From contig NZ_JANFXK010000001.1 in the NCBI RefSeq assembly GCF_024459955.1, forward strand, positions 1 to 64,000: DNA of 64,000 nucleotides, read 5' to 3'. Under the pieces are notes generated by a model that had not been told where the DNA came from, did no database searches, and worked only from the letters and a program-made list of their open reading frames with translations. This stretch comes from Anaerovorax odorimutans (GTDB taxonomy: Bacteria; Bacillota; Clostridia; Peptostreptococcales; Anaerovoracaceae). Numbering within the stretch: position 1 is the stretch's first letter; each line of letters opens with the position of its first letter. Positions 44,429 to 53,378 of this stretch are shown in pieces. A program made the translations under genes and the position numbers.

Positions 44429-45382
44429 TTATAGCAACCCTGTCGTCTCATCAATTCCGATCATAATGTTCATGCACTGCACCGCTGCTCCCGATGCTCC
44501 CTTTCCCAGATTATCCAGACGGGAAGCCACCAGCACCTGTTCTTCGTTTCCGCAGACAAAGATCTCCATCATATTGGTTCCCGCCAGCGTGTTGGATGCC
44601 AGAAAACCGTCGGGCAGAGTTTCGGTGCCGCCTGTTTCCCGGACCTTGACAAAATTACTGCCTTCATAATGAGCTGCCATGATCTGGCGAATATCCTCCG
44701 GCGCGCACGATTTGGCTAAGCATCTGGTGTGCAGGGGGACGGAAACGACCATGCCGCTGTAATAGTCATCCACAATGGGATTGAACATCGGCTTGTATTT
44801 GAGTCCGCAGATTTTCTGCATTTCCGGAAGGTGTTTGTGACCCTGTCCCAAGGCGTACTGCCGCGGAGAATAGCATTCCTCCGGCTTGTCCGGGCCCTCC
44901 ATAACCGCGATCATTTTTTTGCCTGCTCCGCTGTACCCTGAGATACCGTGGCAGGTGACCGGATAATCGACTGGCAGAATTCCCGCTTTTACCAATGGAT
45001 ATACACATGCGATGAAGCCGCTGGCATAGCAGCCCGGTACAGCCACTCTCCCTGAGGTCTTGATGCGCTCTCTGTGCTCCGCCGAAAGCTCGGGGAATCC
45101 GTACGCCCATTGCGGGTTCGTTCTGTGGGCGGTGGAAGCGTCTATAATCTTGGTGTGTTCGTTGTCTGCCAGGGAAACGGCCTCTCTGGCCGCGGCATCC
45201 GGCAGGCAGAGAAAGGTGATATCCGATTGGTTAATCAGCTTCTTTCGCTCTTCCGGATCCTTGCGTTTTTCTTCGTCAATATGTAAAAGTTCCAGGTCCT
45301 TTCGGCCGGCAAACCGTTCATGAATCTTCAGGCCGGTGGTCCCTTCACCGCCGTCAATGAATATTTTGTATTTCTGACTCAT
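44429..45382 (-). CDS. argC: N-acetyl-gamma-glutamyl-phosphate reductase, short (type 2) form
   Basis: A 317-residue NADP-dependent reductase. The N-terminus (KIFIDGGEGTTGLKIHERF) binds the cofactor; the catalytic cysteine is in VPGCYASGF near residue 117. The short type 2 form differs from the 340-residue type usual in Bacillus. First gene of the argCJBD operon, with AAGGAG before ATG 45382. Confidence 0.92.
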   Translation of the reverse strand: MSQKYKIFIDGGEGTTGLKIHERFAGRKDLELLHIDEEKRKDPEERKKLINQSDITFLCLPDAAAREAVSLADNEHTKIIDASTAHRTNPQWAYGFPELSAEHRERIKTSGRVAVPGCYASGFIACVYPLVKAGILPVDYPVTCHGISGYSGAGKKMIAVMEGPDKPEECYSPRQYALGQGHKHLPEMQKICGLKYKPMFNPIVDDYYSGMVVSVPLHTRCLAKSCAPEDIRQIMAAHYEGSNFVKVRETGGTETLPDGFLASNTLAGTNMMEIFVCGNEEQVLVASRLDNLGKGASGAAVQCMNIMIGIDETTGLL

Positions 45383-45437
45383 CTGTCATCTCCTTGTCGT
45401 CTTTTTTTGCTTTACCCCATTAAAAAATATACATCCT

Positions 45438-45466
45438 ATAATAAACCTTTCTTCCATAAAAATCAA
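45438..45466 (-). promoter_or_regulatory. argCJBD promoter
   Basis: On the minus strand TTGATT (45461-45466), a 17-bp spacer and TATTAT (45438-45443) stand 56 bp before argC. Just downstream is ATGTATATTTTTTAATG, similar to an ArgR half-site pair, so the regulator could block the start. Confidence 0.65.
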
Positions 45467-45493
45467 TAGTTTTTTGGCATTTTTATTATGGTT

Positions 45494-45511
45494 AATGTAT
45501 ATTTATTCGCA
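45494..45511. promoter_or_regulatory. Candidate ARG box (ArgR/AhrC operator)
   Basis: AATGTATATTTATTCGCA matches the TGAATATTTATTCA-type arginine repressor box at all but two central positions. It lies about 30 bp upstream of the argC -35. A second like sequence lies after the -10; ArgR usually binds paired boxes. The bases 45512-45700 hold nothing else I can name. Confidence 0.5.
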
Positions 45512-45700
45512 TTTGTATGTATATACGCTATTTTTCAACGTTTTGTCCGGTTGTTTGTGAATATATCACAAGTTTCACTATGTAATTTTAGGTATTCAGT
45601 CTAAAATAATCTACTATTTTTCCATATAGTAACAACACTTTTATTCTATTATACTGGGAACACGGCTCTAGTCATTTATGATTATCAATTTTACTTTGAT

Positions 45701-45884
45701 GCGCTAAATGGACAAATCATTTGTGGATCTTTCCCTCAAAAAGAACAGTAAAAGCGGATCTTTTTTCAACGATTTCCAGCCTTGCCGGTCAAGTTCATGG
45801 GAAAATCCAGAGCAATTAAATTGGTAAAACCCGCAAACCCACAAATTCCGTCCGCTTCCGGCCGGTTATAAGGCAAAAAGCGCC
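45701..45884 (+). repeat. Dispersed repeat R3, copy 2 (about 184 bp)
   Basis: It opens GCGCTAAATG and closes GGCAAAAAGCGCC; AAAGCGGATCTTTTTTCAAC, CCTTGCCG and ACCCGCAAACCCACAAATT are inside, near-identical to copy 3. It lies just before the promoter of the second PD-(D/E)XK-like gene. Confidence 0.8.
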
Positions 45885-45913
45885 ACATTATTTGGCAGAA
45901 ACGAAAACCTCGC

Positions 45914-45958
45914 TTGACTATATGTAATTTTTTATTTATAATGTAATAAATTTACAAT
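45914..45958 (+). promoter_or_regulatory. Promoter and operator of the second PD-(D/E)XK-like gene
   Basis: TTGACT (45914-45919), a 17-bp spacer and TATAAT (45937-45942) form a near-consensus promoter. AATGTAA (45940-45946), 5 bp and TTACAAT (45952-45958) form the same dyad as at 10110, overlapping the start region. Confidence 0.7.
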
Positions 45959-45974
45959 CACAAGGAGGATTATC

Positions 45975-46781
45975 ATGTTTTCCCAGATATCATTGCTACA
46001 GGCCCTGGAGGCCCAGCAGTCCCGTACCCGCATATTGATACAGCAGCTGGAAGCTTCGCGCGCCCGCCTGCCCAAGGGACATTTATGCTGCAAAGGCGAC
46101 GGCAGATACTACCGGGTGATCCACTGTAATGGCCGCCGGGACTACATTGCCCTGCCTCAGCATATGGCCAGTTCTAAAACCCTGGCCTCTCAGCTGAAAA
46201 AGAAACGGCATATAGATAAAGCCCTGCCAATTTTAAAGAACAGCCTCCGGTGCTTTGATACGTTTCTGAAAAGCTTTCATATCTATGATGGCTCTGTTTT
46301 GTCCAAAGAACTGCCTTCCCATTACCGTGATTTTGATTATTCCGACCTGCTTTTTCCCGGCGATGTCAACCCGGCGGTATGGGGTGAGCAGGCTTATGCC
46401 CATAACACTGCGCATCCGGAAGATTTAATATATTCTTCGGAAGGCGGCTTGAAAACCCGTTCCAAAGCTGAGGCGGATATCGCAACCGTTTTAGAGCGGC
46501 GCGGCTTTGTTTTTCACTACGAACCAAAGCTGAAATTGGGAAAGCATATTTATTATCCGGACTTTCTCATCGTTCACCCGTTCCACCGGCGGCTGATATA
46601 CTGGGAGCATTTCGGCAGCATGGATAACCCTCCGTACGCCAAAGCCACGATGGAAAAACTCCGGGTGTACGCACAGAACGGATACACCCTTGGAGACAAC
46701 CTCATCATGACCTGGGAAACCTTGGATTCTCCCCTTACTTTTCCGCATATAAACGACCGCATCCGCACTTATTTTTCCTGA
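45975..46781 (+). CDS. PD-(D/E)XK-nuclease-like protein, paralogue 2
   Basis: A 268-residue paralogue of the protein at 10147. The N-terminal half starts with a coiled helix (LLQALEAQQSRTRILIQQL) and is basic; the core has TRSKAEADIATVLERRGF near residue 161, YYPDFLIVHPFHRRLIYWEHFG near 195 and LGDNLIMTWE near 240. The Glu, Asp and WE positions match a PD-(D/E)XK site, but the last lysine is not obvious, so activity is uncertain. AAGGAGG precedes ATG 45975. It stands between two R3 repeats. Confidence 0.72.
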   Translation: MFSQISLLQALEAQQSRTRILIQQLEASRARLPKGHLCCKGDGRYYRVIHCNGRRDYIALPQHMASSKTLASQLKKKRHIDKALPILKNSLRCFDTFLKSFHIYDGSVLSKELPSHYRDFDYSDLLFPGDVNPAVWGEQAYAHNTAHPEDLIYSSEGGLKTRSKAEADIATVLERRGFVFHYEPKLKLGKHIYYPDFLIVHPFHRRLIYWEHFGSMDNPPYAKATMEKLRVYAQNGYTLGDNLIMTWETLDSPLTFPHINDRIRTYFS

Positions 46782-46787
46782 AAAGCT

Positions 46788-46834
46788 AAAAGCCGTCCGG
46801 CCCGACGGTAAAACTCGGGACAGACGGCTTTGTT
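46788..46834 (+). terminator. Terminator of the second PD-(D/E)XK-like gene
   Basis: AAAGCCGTC and GACGGCTTT pair around a 29-base loop with a smaller inner CCCGA / TCGGG stem; TGTTATT follows. It starts 7 bp after the stop. Confidence 0.7.
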
Positions 46835-46882
46835 ATTCTCTTGTTTGCCGGCGTAAATTGTGTTCATTTGCTTTTTTTATTT

Positions 46883-47061
46883 AAAGCGTTAAATCAAATC
46901 CGGCTCTTTCCTGTGTAAATAAGCACCAAAGCGGATCTTTTTTCAACGTTTTCCAACCTTGCCGCTTAAGTTCATTGTGAAATCCCGGCAAATCAAAGGG
47001 GAAAAACCCGCAAACCCACAAAATTCGTCCGCTTCCGGCCTAGCGCAAGGCAAAAAGCGCC
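46883..47061 (+). repeat. Dispersed repeat R3, copy 3 (about 179 bp)
   Basis: It opens AAAGCGTTAAATCAAATCCG and closes GGCAAAAAGCGCC; the interior matches copy 2 closely (CCAACCTTGCCG, ACCCGCAAACCCACAAAATT). A partial second end, CACAAGGCAAAAATCTCC, follows. It lies just downstream of sigE. Confidence 0.82.
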
Positions 47062-47172
47062 AGATTGCTCCTGTCACAAGGCAAAAATCTCCACATTATC
47101 CCGCCTCCGGCCCCAGCTCCGGATCCGCTCCGGCTCCACCTCCGCAAGAACGGAGCACCGCCGAAAAATCAG

Positions 47173-47922
47173 TTACCCCAATTTCTTAATTTCCCGCTGC
47201 AGCCTGCTGATGATTTTCTTTTCCAGTCTGGAAATATAGGACTGGGAAATTCCCATGCGGTCCGCTACTTCCTTTTGGGTCATCTCCTTGCCGCTCACCA
47301 GGCCGAAGCGCATTTCCATGATTTCCCGTTCCCGTCTGTTCAGCTTGTTCATGGCGTAGTCCAGCAGACTCTTGTTGACTTCCTCTTCAATGTGGGTATA
47401 AACCACATCGTTGTCCGTACCCAGAATATCGGAAAGCAGCAGCTCATTGCCGTCCCAATCCACGTTGAGCGGCTCATCCAGAGAAACATCGCCCTTGGTC
47501 TTATTATTGCGCCGAAGGTACATGAGAATTTCATTTTCTATGCACCGGGACGCATAAGTAGCCAGCTTGATGTTCTTATCCATTTTAAAGGTATTGACCG
47601 CTTTAATCAGGCCAATGGTCCCGATAGATATCAGGTCTTCCACGTTAATCCCCGCATTTTCAAACTTCTTTGCTATGTAGACTACCAGACGCAGGTTATG
47701 CTCGATGAGCAGCGCCCTGGCCTCTTCGCTCCCGGCCATGAACTCCTCCAAAGCCTTGTGCTCCTCCTTTGAATCCAGCGGCGGCGGCAGCACGTCGCTT
47801 CCTCCGATATAATGGATATCGGGAATCTCTTCTTTGCCTCTGAGAAAGTTTTTGAGAGCCTCACAGCCTTTTTTCAATTGCTCCCGGAACGTCCTCACGC
47901 TCATAAAATGATCATTCTGCAT
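47173..47922 (-). CDS. sigE: Mother-cell sigma factor SigE
   Basis: A 249-residue sporulation sigma factor made as an inactive precursor. Residues 1-25 form the pro-sequence; [12 protein letters not shown] near residue 39 is a SigE/SigK signature. Region 2.3-2.4 is visible in [16 protein letters not shown], region 4 in [30 protein letters not shown]. It overlaps spoIIGA, its processing protease, by 11 bp. Confidence 0.94.
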   Translation of the reverse strand: MQNDHFMSVRTFREQLKKGCEALKNFLRGKEEIPDIHYIGGSDVLPPPLDSKEEHKALEEFMAGSEEARALLIEHNLRLVVYIAKKFENAGINVEDLISIGTIGLIKAVNTFKMDKNIKLATYASRCIENEILMYLRRNNKTKGDVSLDEPLNVDWDGNELLLSDILGTDNDVVYTHIEEEVNKSLLDYAMNKLNRREREIMEMRFGLVSGKEMTQKEVADRMGISQSYISRLEKKIISRLQREIKKLG

Positions 47923-48757
47923 TCTCTAATGCTCCTCCCTCTATAATCTGCTGCTGCAATAGTACTTCGTAGGCTTCTTTCCCTTTCCAGCAGGCAAAAT
48001 CTTCTTTGCTGATAGCCAGAACGATCTTTTCGATGGGCTTTCCCTCAACGATCACCCGGTCCGGCCGCAGTCCCTGCAGTATGCCCTTTTGCCCCACACT
48101 GCTGTATGGAATCACGCAGCTTCGATTCAAAGTAGAATCCTTCAGCTCATCTAAAATCCGCTGTCCGCAAGAAGCAGACAAAACCGCCGCCGGATTTCCC
48201 GACACGGGGTCCCGCAAAAAATTGCCCGTATCCACAAAAGCTCGCATTTCCCATTCTTTTTCCGCAATTTCCACTTTGATATCCGTAAATACCTTTTCTT
48301 TCGTAAGTTTTCCCCGTATGAATTCCGCCAGCCAGCTGCCCAGTACCCAGGTGACGAGCACTCCGGCCGCCACCTGCAGATACGTGATGCTGTGAAGATA
48401 AACGCTTCCATTGGCCGACAGGCCCGGAACCTTTGTCATGTACATGAGTCCAACGGTTATCCCGCCCATGAGGAAGCTGACTATGTAAAAAACCGCCACC
48501 GTCTTGAGATAGACCGGCCTGCCCCCATAGCCGAAAGCCGCTAAAACTACGGCCAGAGAGAAGATCAGCTTGCAGATCAGCGCTGCCGGCCATACCATGG
48601 GCACGAAGAGAACAAACGCATAAGCTCCGCACATCAGCGCCCCCAGGATCATGCCCGACTTCGCCCGTTTGCGGCCGCACAGTCTGCCTGTGAGGACCAG
48701 AATCACCAATCCTGTTATGAAGTTTTCCAGAAATAAATATTCCCCATATACGGTCAA
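47912..48757 (-). CDS. spoIIGA: Sigma-E processing peptidase SpoIIGA
   Basis: A 281-residue aspartic protease that activates pro-SigE at the septum. The first 140 residues hold five membrane helices ([31 protein letters not shown] and others); the protease half has the catalytic motif [12 protein letters not shown] near residue 173. The start is TTG 48757, 8 bases after GGAGG; that ribosome site lies in the right arm of a hairpin. The promoter upstream has Spo0A features. Confidence 0.9.
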   Translation of the reverse strand: MTVYGEYLFLENFITGLVILVLTGRLCGRKRAKSGMILGALMCGAYAFVLFVPMVWPAALICKLIFSLAVVLAAFGYGGRPVYLKTVAVFYIVSFLMGGITVGLMYMTKVPGLSANGSVYLHSITYLQVAAGVLVTWVLGSWLAEFIRGKLTKEKVFTDIKVEIAEKEWEMRAFVDTGNFLRDPVSGNPAAVLSASCGQRILDELKDSTLNRSCVIPYSSVGQKGILQGLRPDRVIVEGKPIEKIVLAISKEDFACWKGKEAYEVLLQQQIIEGGALENAE

Positions 48758-48759
48758 TG

Positions 48760-48808
48760 AAAAAACCTCCCTTGGACTCTTTCTTTCGATTATAGTCCTA
48801 AGGGAGGT
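48760..48808 (-). terminator. Hairpin that ends the kinase operon and covers the spoIIGA ribosome site
   Basis: On the minus strand ACCTCCCTTAGGACT pairs with AGTCCAAGGGAGGT and is followed by TTTTTT. It ends the histidine-kinase operon. The right arm contains the GGAGG of spoIIGA, so read-through transcripts would have that site closed. Confidence 0.8.
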
Positions 48809-48835
48809 CGATTCCTGTCAAAACGCAATGTCGAA
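48789..48835 (-). promoter_or_regulatory. spoIIGA promoter with Spo0A boxes
   Basis: On the minus strand TTGACA (48816-48821) and TATAAT (48789-48794) are separated by 21 bp, like the long-spaced spoIIG promoter of Bacillus (22 bp). Two Spo0A-box-like heptamers, TGTCAAA (48816-48822) and TGTCGAA (48829-48835), lie at and upstream of the -35, where Spo0A-P activates. Start-to-start distance is 13 bp rather than the usual 10. Confidence 0.7.
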
Positions 48836-48847
48836 AATTTTCTTTTT

Positions 48848-51157
48848 TCAGATCTCTTTTCCGTGGTATTTTCGGTAGATGTGGTACCAGAGATAGAGAT
48901 TGGCTAAAATGATGAGGAAGGTCAGACCTGTTGCCATATTTGCGATCCTGTCAGAAAACCCTATATAAGATCTGGCTGCCAGCCAGCAGGCTAAGCAAAC
49001 CAGCTCTGCCCCAAACGCAAAGGTGATAATACGTCTCAACCCTTTTTCTTTCGTCCGATCTGCCAGCGCCGCGCAGCCAAAGGCCATCGCGCACAGGTAC
49101 AGCCCCGCGCCAATGGTCCCCACCGCCAGACTAATTGGAAACAGCACCGTTAATTCGCTTCCGGGAATCATGCTGCACAGAGCAACACCTGTCAGGATTA
49201 GAGGAATTGCCGCATAAGTCAGCTTTAGTTTTCGCGTAAGGAATTTGAGCTTTCGCGCCCCAATCAAACAGAGGATCCATCCAGGAATACTGAGAATCCA
49301 AGGGATCACGATGACCATTACATCAAGCGGCCACTCGTATCGCTTCAAGATAAACGCATATGCGTTGCAGAGAAGCCAGATCAGGGTTCCTGCAATCCCA
49401 TATATCAGTCCTTTCAGGTTCAAGCCGGTGTTTTCCGCATTGATAATCGGCCCGATTTTCCCGCCGGCAAGCTTTTGTCTGTTTTCCTGGTCCGGCACTT
49501 CCAGCCAAAAGGCAACGCCATCGTTCTCATTTTGACAGCCGCAGATTCCCTTATGAATTAGGCTGGTGTTGCGCACAATGGCCAAGCCGAGCCCAGTTCC
49601 TCCGGACTTGTGATTTCGAGCTGAATCGCCTCTGTAAAAGCTTTCCCAGATTCGATTTTGCTCTTTATCGGAAAGCTGTTTTCCCCGGTTGTGGATCGAA
49701 AAGCGTATACCCTTTTCCCCTTTGTCAATGGAAATGCGGATGTTACTGCCTTCTTCCGCATGAGTAATGGCATTGAGCAGCAAGTTGCAGATACTCTGGC
49801 TCACCAGCTTTTCATCGGCCAGAATTCGCCATTCCTCCTGTGAGTCCAGCTGAACCTTCAGGTTCTTCCTCTGCGCCAGAATCGTTGTGCGTTCGATTAC
49901 TCTCTGCGCGATACCCGTCAAAGAAATCATGCTCAGCTCCAGCGGATAGGTCCCCGCCTCCATCTTGGACAGGTCCAGCATACTGACGACCATAGCGTTC
50001 ATACTGTCCGTTTCCTCAATAATCGTATTCAGATATTCTTCCCGTTTTTTGCTGTCCTGCTCTTCCAAAAGGACCTCGCTGTAATTTTTAATAATGCCCA
50101 GCGGGGTTTTCATTTCGTGGGCCATGGCATCGGACATCTGCCTCCGCTTTTTCTCCGCCTCGTACTGAGCGTCAAGGGTGCGGCAATAGCTGCCGATGAG
50201 CACCATGCCCACAGCGGCGCAGACCAGCATCATGAGAAAATCCAGCCACAGAGAGCTTTTCAATGCCTTTAAGGCAGGGTGATCGATAATACTGTACCCC
50301 AGCCAATAGTCGCCGTCCCCCAGCTGGACAAAACCTGCCTTTTCCAATTTCCACAATCCGAGCTTTGTATTTCCCAGATAGTGTTTCGCTGATTCGGCCA
50401 AATCATTTTGGTTCGCTGTAAACTCCGGAGCATTCTTTTCTAATATTTCCCAAGTCTCATCCCTCTGCTGCCAAGAACCGACATCAACCGAATCAATATC
50501 AAAGAAATCCAGATTCAGTGTGGTCATCTTCTTCCCCGTCGGCGGCTTATCCGATTTAAAGGTTTTCTCTTTTGTTACTTCTTTGTCTCCTTCCTCATCC
50601 AAATACTCCGTATAACTGATGCGGACACTGACCGGTTCGAAGAGCTCTTTTGTCTTATAACCCTTTACTTCCGCAAAGTCTCCTTTTTGGCTGGCCTGCT
50701 TCATCTCCTCTATCTGCTGCTGTGAAAACCAATCATCCAACACTACCACTTCATCTTCCTTAGAATAAAAAGGATCCGATAAAACCGTCATATTGCTTTC
50801 GGCTTTTTTCAGTCCTGTAACATTTCCCTGATCATCTTTTTCCGCCTGGTAAAGCAGCAGGGTATCCGTACGTCCTTCCGGGTCCCACATGCCCAGGCTT
50901 GAATCATACTGCCTCAAAACGGCATTGGCTTTGACCAGATTCATGCCATTTACCACGCCCTTACTGGACGATGTGGATCGGCAGCTGTCCAAGCTCTTTT
51001 CCAGTCTTTCCAATAGGTTATCGCTTTGCTGCGCCCCCAGCTCCATGTTTTGCCGTGCGAAATAGTAGGTTACGCTGCCCACAATCAACACATAAATCAC
51101 CACAATCGCCGCCACGGTCCGGATCACAAAGCTTCGCTTCGCCCTATCCTTATTCAT
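48848..51157 (-). CDS. Sensor histidine kinase with extra C-terminal membrane domain
   Basis: A 769-residue kinase. One N-terminal helix, an outer domain of about 200 residues, and a second helix (LWLDFLMMLVCAAVGMVLIG) near residue 320 are followed by the HisKA box AMAHEMKTPLGIIKNYSEVL, the ATP-lid boxes NAITHA, FSIHNRG and GGTGLGLAIV. After the ATPase domain come about 200 more residues with six hydrophobic helices ending LANLYLWYHIYRKYHG. Such a tail is unusual. ATG 51157 has AGGAGGTGGAAG before it and overlaps the regulator by 8 bp. Confidence 0.85.
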   Translation of the reverse strand: MNKDRAKRSFVIRTVAAIVVIYVLIVGSVTYYFARQNMELGAQQSDNLLERLEKSLDSCRSTSSSKGVVNGMNLVKANAVLRQYDSSLGMWDPEGRTDTLLLYQAEKDDQGNVTGLKKAESNMTVLSDPFYSKEDEVVVLDDWFSQQQIEEMKQASQKGDFAEVKGYKTKELFEPVSVRISYTEYLDEEGDKEVTKEKTFKSDKPPTGKKMTTLNLDFFDIDSVDVGSWQQRDETWEILEKNAPEFTANQNDLAESAKHYLGNTKLGLWKLEKAGFVQLGDGDYWLGYSIIDHPALKALKSSLWLDFLMMLVCAAVGMVLIGSYCRTLDAQYEAEKKRRQMSDAMAHEMKTPLGIIKNYSEVLLEEQDSKKREEYLNTIIEETDSMNAMVVSMLDLSKMEAGTYPLELSMISLTGIAQRVIERTTILAQRKNLKVQLDSQEEWRILADEKLVSQSICNLLLNAITHAEEGSNIRISIDKGEKGIRFSIHNRGKQLSDKEQNRIWESFYRGDSARNHKSGGTGLGLAIVRNTSLIHKGICGCQNENDGVAFWLEVPDQENRQKLAGGKIGPIINAENTGLNLKGLIYGIAGTLIWLLCNAYAFILKRYEWPLDVMVIVIPWILSIPGWILCLIGARKLKFLTRKLKLTYAAIPLILTGVALCSMIPGSELTVLFPISLAVGTIGAGLYLCAMAFGCAALADRTKEKGLRRIITFAFGAELVCLACWLAARSYIGFSDRIANMATGLTFLIILANLYLWYHIYRKYHGKEI

Positions 51158-51830
51158 CTTCCACCTCCTGAAACTTGTACCCCACCTTAACAATGGTGCG
51201 GATACATCCCGCCCGGTGGCCCAGAGCCTGCCGGAGCTTTTTGATGGTGGTATCTACGGCCCTGTCATAGCAGAAGACATCCTGTCCCCACACATGATCG
51301 AGAATCTGCTCCCTGGTCAGAATGCGGTTTTTGTTTTCCATAAAGAACACCAGAAGATCGTACACCTTCGGCGGCATGGAAACGGGCTGGCCGTCCACGG
51401 TCACTTCCCTGGCCAGCGTATCCACCGATATGGCGCCCGACACCAGCCTGCCTGCCTCCGTCAGCTTGCCGCGGCTTCTTTCGATCAGCGCGCAGACCTT
51501 GGCGTGGAGCACAGGCAGTGAAAAGGGCTTGGTGACATAGTCATCCGCCTTCATCTGAAATCCCCGCAGCTGATCTTCTTCCGCAATGCGGGCGGTCAGG
51601 AAAATCACCGGCGTATCTTTCTCCCGCCGAATGGCTTTGCAGACGGAAAACCCGTCCAGCTCCGGCATCATTACGTCCAGAAGGACAACGTCAAACTCTC
51701 TTTCCCCCATGAGTCTGAGCGCTTCCATCCCGTCTGCCGCTTCCCATACCGCAAATTCTTTTTTCAGAAAATAGTCCCGAATAATCAGACGCATCTTCGG
51801 TTCGTCTTCTGCTACAAGCAGGTTATACAC
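51150..51830 (-). CDS. OmpR-family response regulator
   Basis: A 226-residue regulator: receiver domain with acidic pair AEDE near residue 7, phospho-acceptor Asp in VVLLDVMMPE near 52 and KPFSLP near 102, then a winged helix ending VDTTIKKLRQALG...TIVKVGYKF. The start is GTG 51830 after AGGAGG. It is coupled to the kinase and follows four membrane-protein genes that are its probable targets or sensors. Confidence 0.9.
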   Translation of the reverse strand: MYNLLVAEDEPKMRLIIRDYFLKKEFAVWEAADGMEALRLMGEREFDVVLLDVMMPELDGFSVCKAIRREKDTPVIFLTARIAEEDQLRGFQMKADDYVTKPFSLPVLHAKVCALIERSRGKLTEAGRLVSGAISVDTLAREVTVDGQPVSMPPKVYDLLVFFMENKNRILTREQILDHVWGQDVFCYDRAVDTTIKKLRQALGHRAGCIRTIVKVGYKFQEVEDE

Positions 51831-51878
51831 AAATACACACCTCCTACAGTCTCTATTCTACAGATCCGTGTGTCCTTT

Positions 51879-52469
51879 TTATGTCGTCAGGGAAGGATAT
51901 TTTCGCCGCAGCTGTGCCAGCACGCACATCAGCCAGATAGTCAGAAAAACATACAGCATGATAAATACGTTCAGTATAATATCCCAAACGCCCAGTCCGG
52001 TCCCACCGATCAGGTCCCACACCATATTGGCGACAACCGCGATGGTATAGATCCCGGCAAAAGCAACCGCACGTTTGGAAAAATAAGTTACCCAGGTGCC
52101 ACCCAGGATTTCTCCCGCACCTACCAGCACATGGACATACACCTGCAAAGTAACCGCGGCCACCAGAAAACCGAAGATAAACCGCAGGCTCCAGGGCATG
52201 AAAATATTCACCTCTAGCAGGTTGGGAAGGAATTCCGTTTCCTGTAAAAACCAGACAACAATGCCTGCCTGCGCCCAGCGCCGGGCCAGCAGAAAGCGGC
52301 GGCAATCCGATTCGCTAAAGATGAGTCCCGCGCCACTGATGCAGCAGCACAGACCAATGATCCCGAATAAATTCAGAGCAGCCGGATCATCGCTGCCTCC
52401 CCATAACAGCATAAAAAACGTTCCCCAGAAAAGCCTTCTGTAGCCTCTATTCATCGATATCGGATTCAT
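51879..52469 (-). CDS. Six-helix membrane protein, module copy 2
   Basis: A 196-residue integral membrane protein with about six hydrophobic segments. Its start (YRRLFWGTFFMLL) recalls that of the protein at 53379 (YSTIFWATFFSMF). It overlaps the anchored protein gene before it by 1 bp. I recognise no family. Confidence 0.65.
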   Translation of the reverse strand: MNPISMNRGYRRLFWGTFFMLLWGGSDDPAALNLFGIIGLCCCISGAGLIFSESDCRRFLLARRWAQAGIVVWFLQETEFLPNLLEVNIFMPWSLRFIFGFLVAAVTLQVYVHVLVGAGEILGGTWVTYFSKRAVAFAGIYTIAVVANMVWDLIGGTGLGVWDIILNVFIMLYVFLTIWLMCVLAQLRRKYPSLTT

Positions 52470-53335
52470 CAGATCACCCCTCTTCCTTTCAAATAGGACA
52501 GGGTTTCGAAAAAGGAAGGTCCCTCATACATATCGATATCTGCATCGAAGCTTCCCAGAGTCTGGGTATAGCTGCGGCCATTTGAGGTTTTGCAAGTGAC
52601 CCTGATGGTCGGCGCATAGAAGGTAAATGGCTGTTCCCCAATGGTCAGGGCGAAATCCAGCTGATAATCCTTTTTTATAAGCTGATCTTTCACATCGCTG
52701 AACTCTTTTTTGTTGACCTTAAGCTGAGGGTCTTTCAGCTCGGGACCGCATTCAAAAGCCTGAAGCGTCAAATCCGTCTTTGTCCTATAGCTGGCCCGGT
52801 ATGCCCCGTTGTCTTTATACGTGTCACCGTTATTTTCCAAAACCTGTTCCGCTTCGTCGGCCTGAGGATAAAGCACGATTTTTCCGATATCAAAGGTCTG
52901 CTGGGTATCGTCATCGTAGAAAATCGTCGCCGTGGTCAGGGTTATCGGCTCCTGCAGCCCCGGAAAAGGCTCTTCATCTTCCATCAGAGAAATAGATACA
53001 CTTTTCAGGGTGTAATAATCGGTCCGCGTGTCGTCGCCTTCCTCCTCATCCGGCATATCGACATCGGTCATTATCAGTTGGGGAAATTCCTTAAAGGAAA
53101 TCTCCTCAATATGATGCTTTCCGGCTTTACACCGGATATAAGGAATTCTGAACAATTCCTGATTCATGGTCAGCGCCTCTTCACCGGCATAAACCGGATG
53201 GGCGCCGTAGACCTGGCACGGCACCGGGTAATCGACCCGCAGATACTGGCTGAGGGCAAAGAGGATTACAGCAACTGCCGCAATCACCCCCAGACAAATG
53301 GCCACCATCCTCGTGGCCGGTTTCATTACATCCAT
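52469..53335 (-). CDS. Membrane-anchored extracellular protein, module copy 2
   Basis: A 288-residue protein with one helix at residues 8-32 (KPATRMVAICLGVIAAVAVI) and a large outer domain of beta character with an acidic patch (DMPDEEEGDDTRTDY). The anchor is clearly related to that of 53954 (RPATKVAAVCIGIIALGAII). AAAGGAG precedes ATG 53335. Function unknown; it may sense or bind something outside for the nearby kinase. Confidence 0.65.
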   Translation of the reverse strand: MDVMKPATRMVAICLGVIAAVAVILFALSQYLRVDYPVPCQVYGAHPVYAGEEALTMNQELFRIPYIRCKAGKHHIEEISFKEFPQLIMTDVDMPDEEEGDDTRTDYYTLKSVSISLMEDEEPFPGLQEPITLTTATIFYDDDTQQTFDIGKIVLYPQADEAEQVLENNGDTYKDNGAYRASYRTKTDLTLQAFECGPELKDPQLKVNKKEFSDVKDQLIKKDYQLDFALTIGEQPFTFYAPTIRVTCKTSNGRSYTQTLGSFDADIDMYEGPSFFETLSYLKGRGVI

Positions 53336-53378
53336 TTCCCTACTCCTTTCATAATTCCCAGCAAGCAGCCGTCACCGC

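Noticed and set aside
45494-45511. Second operator like that of the PD-(D/E)XK-like genes
   Set aside because: It has ATGTATA, not AATGTAA, and fits an ARG box better.
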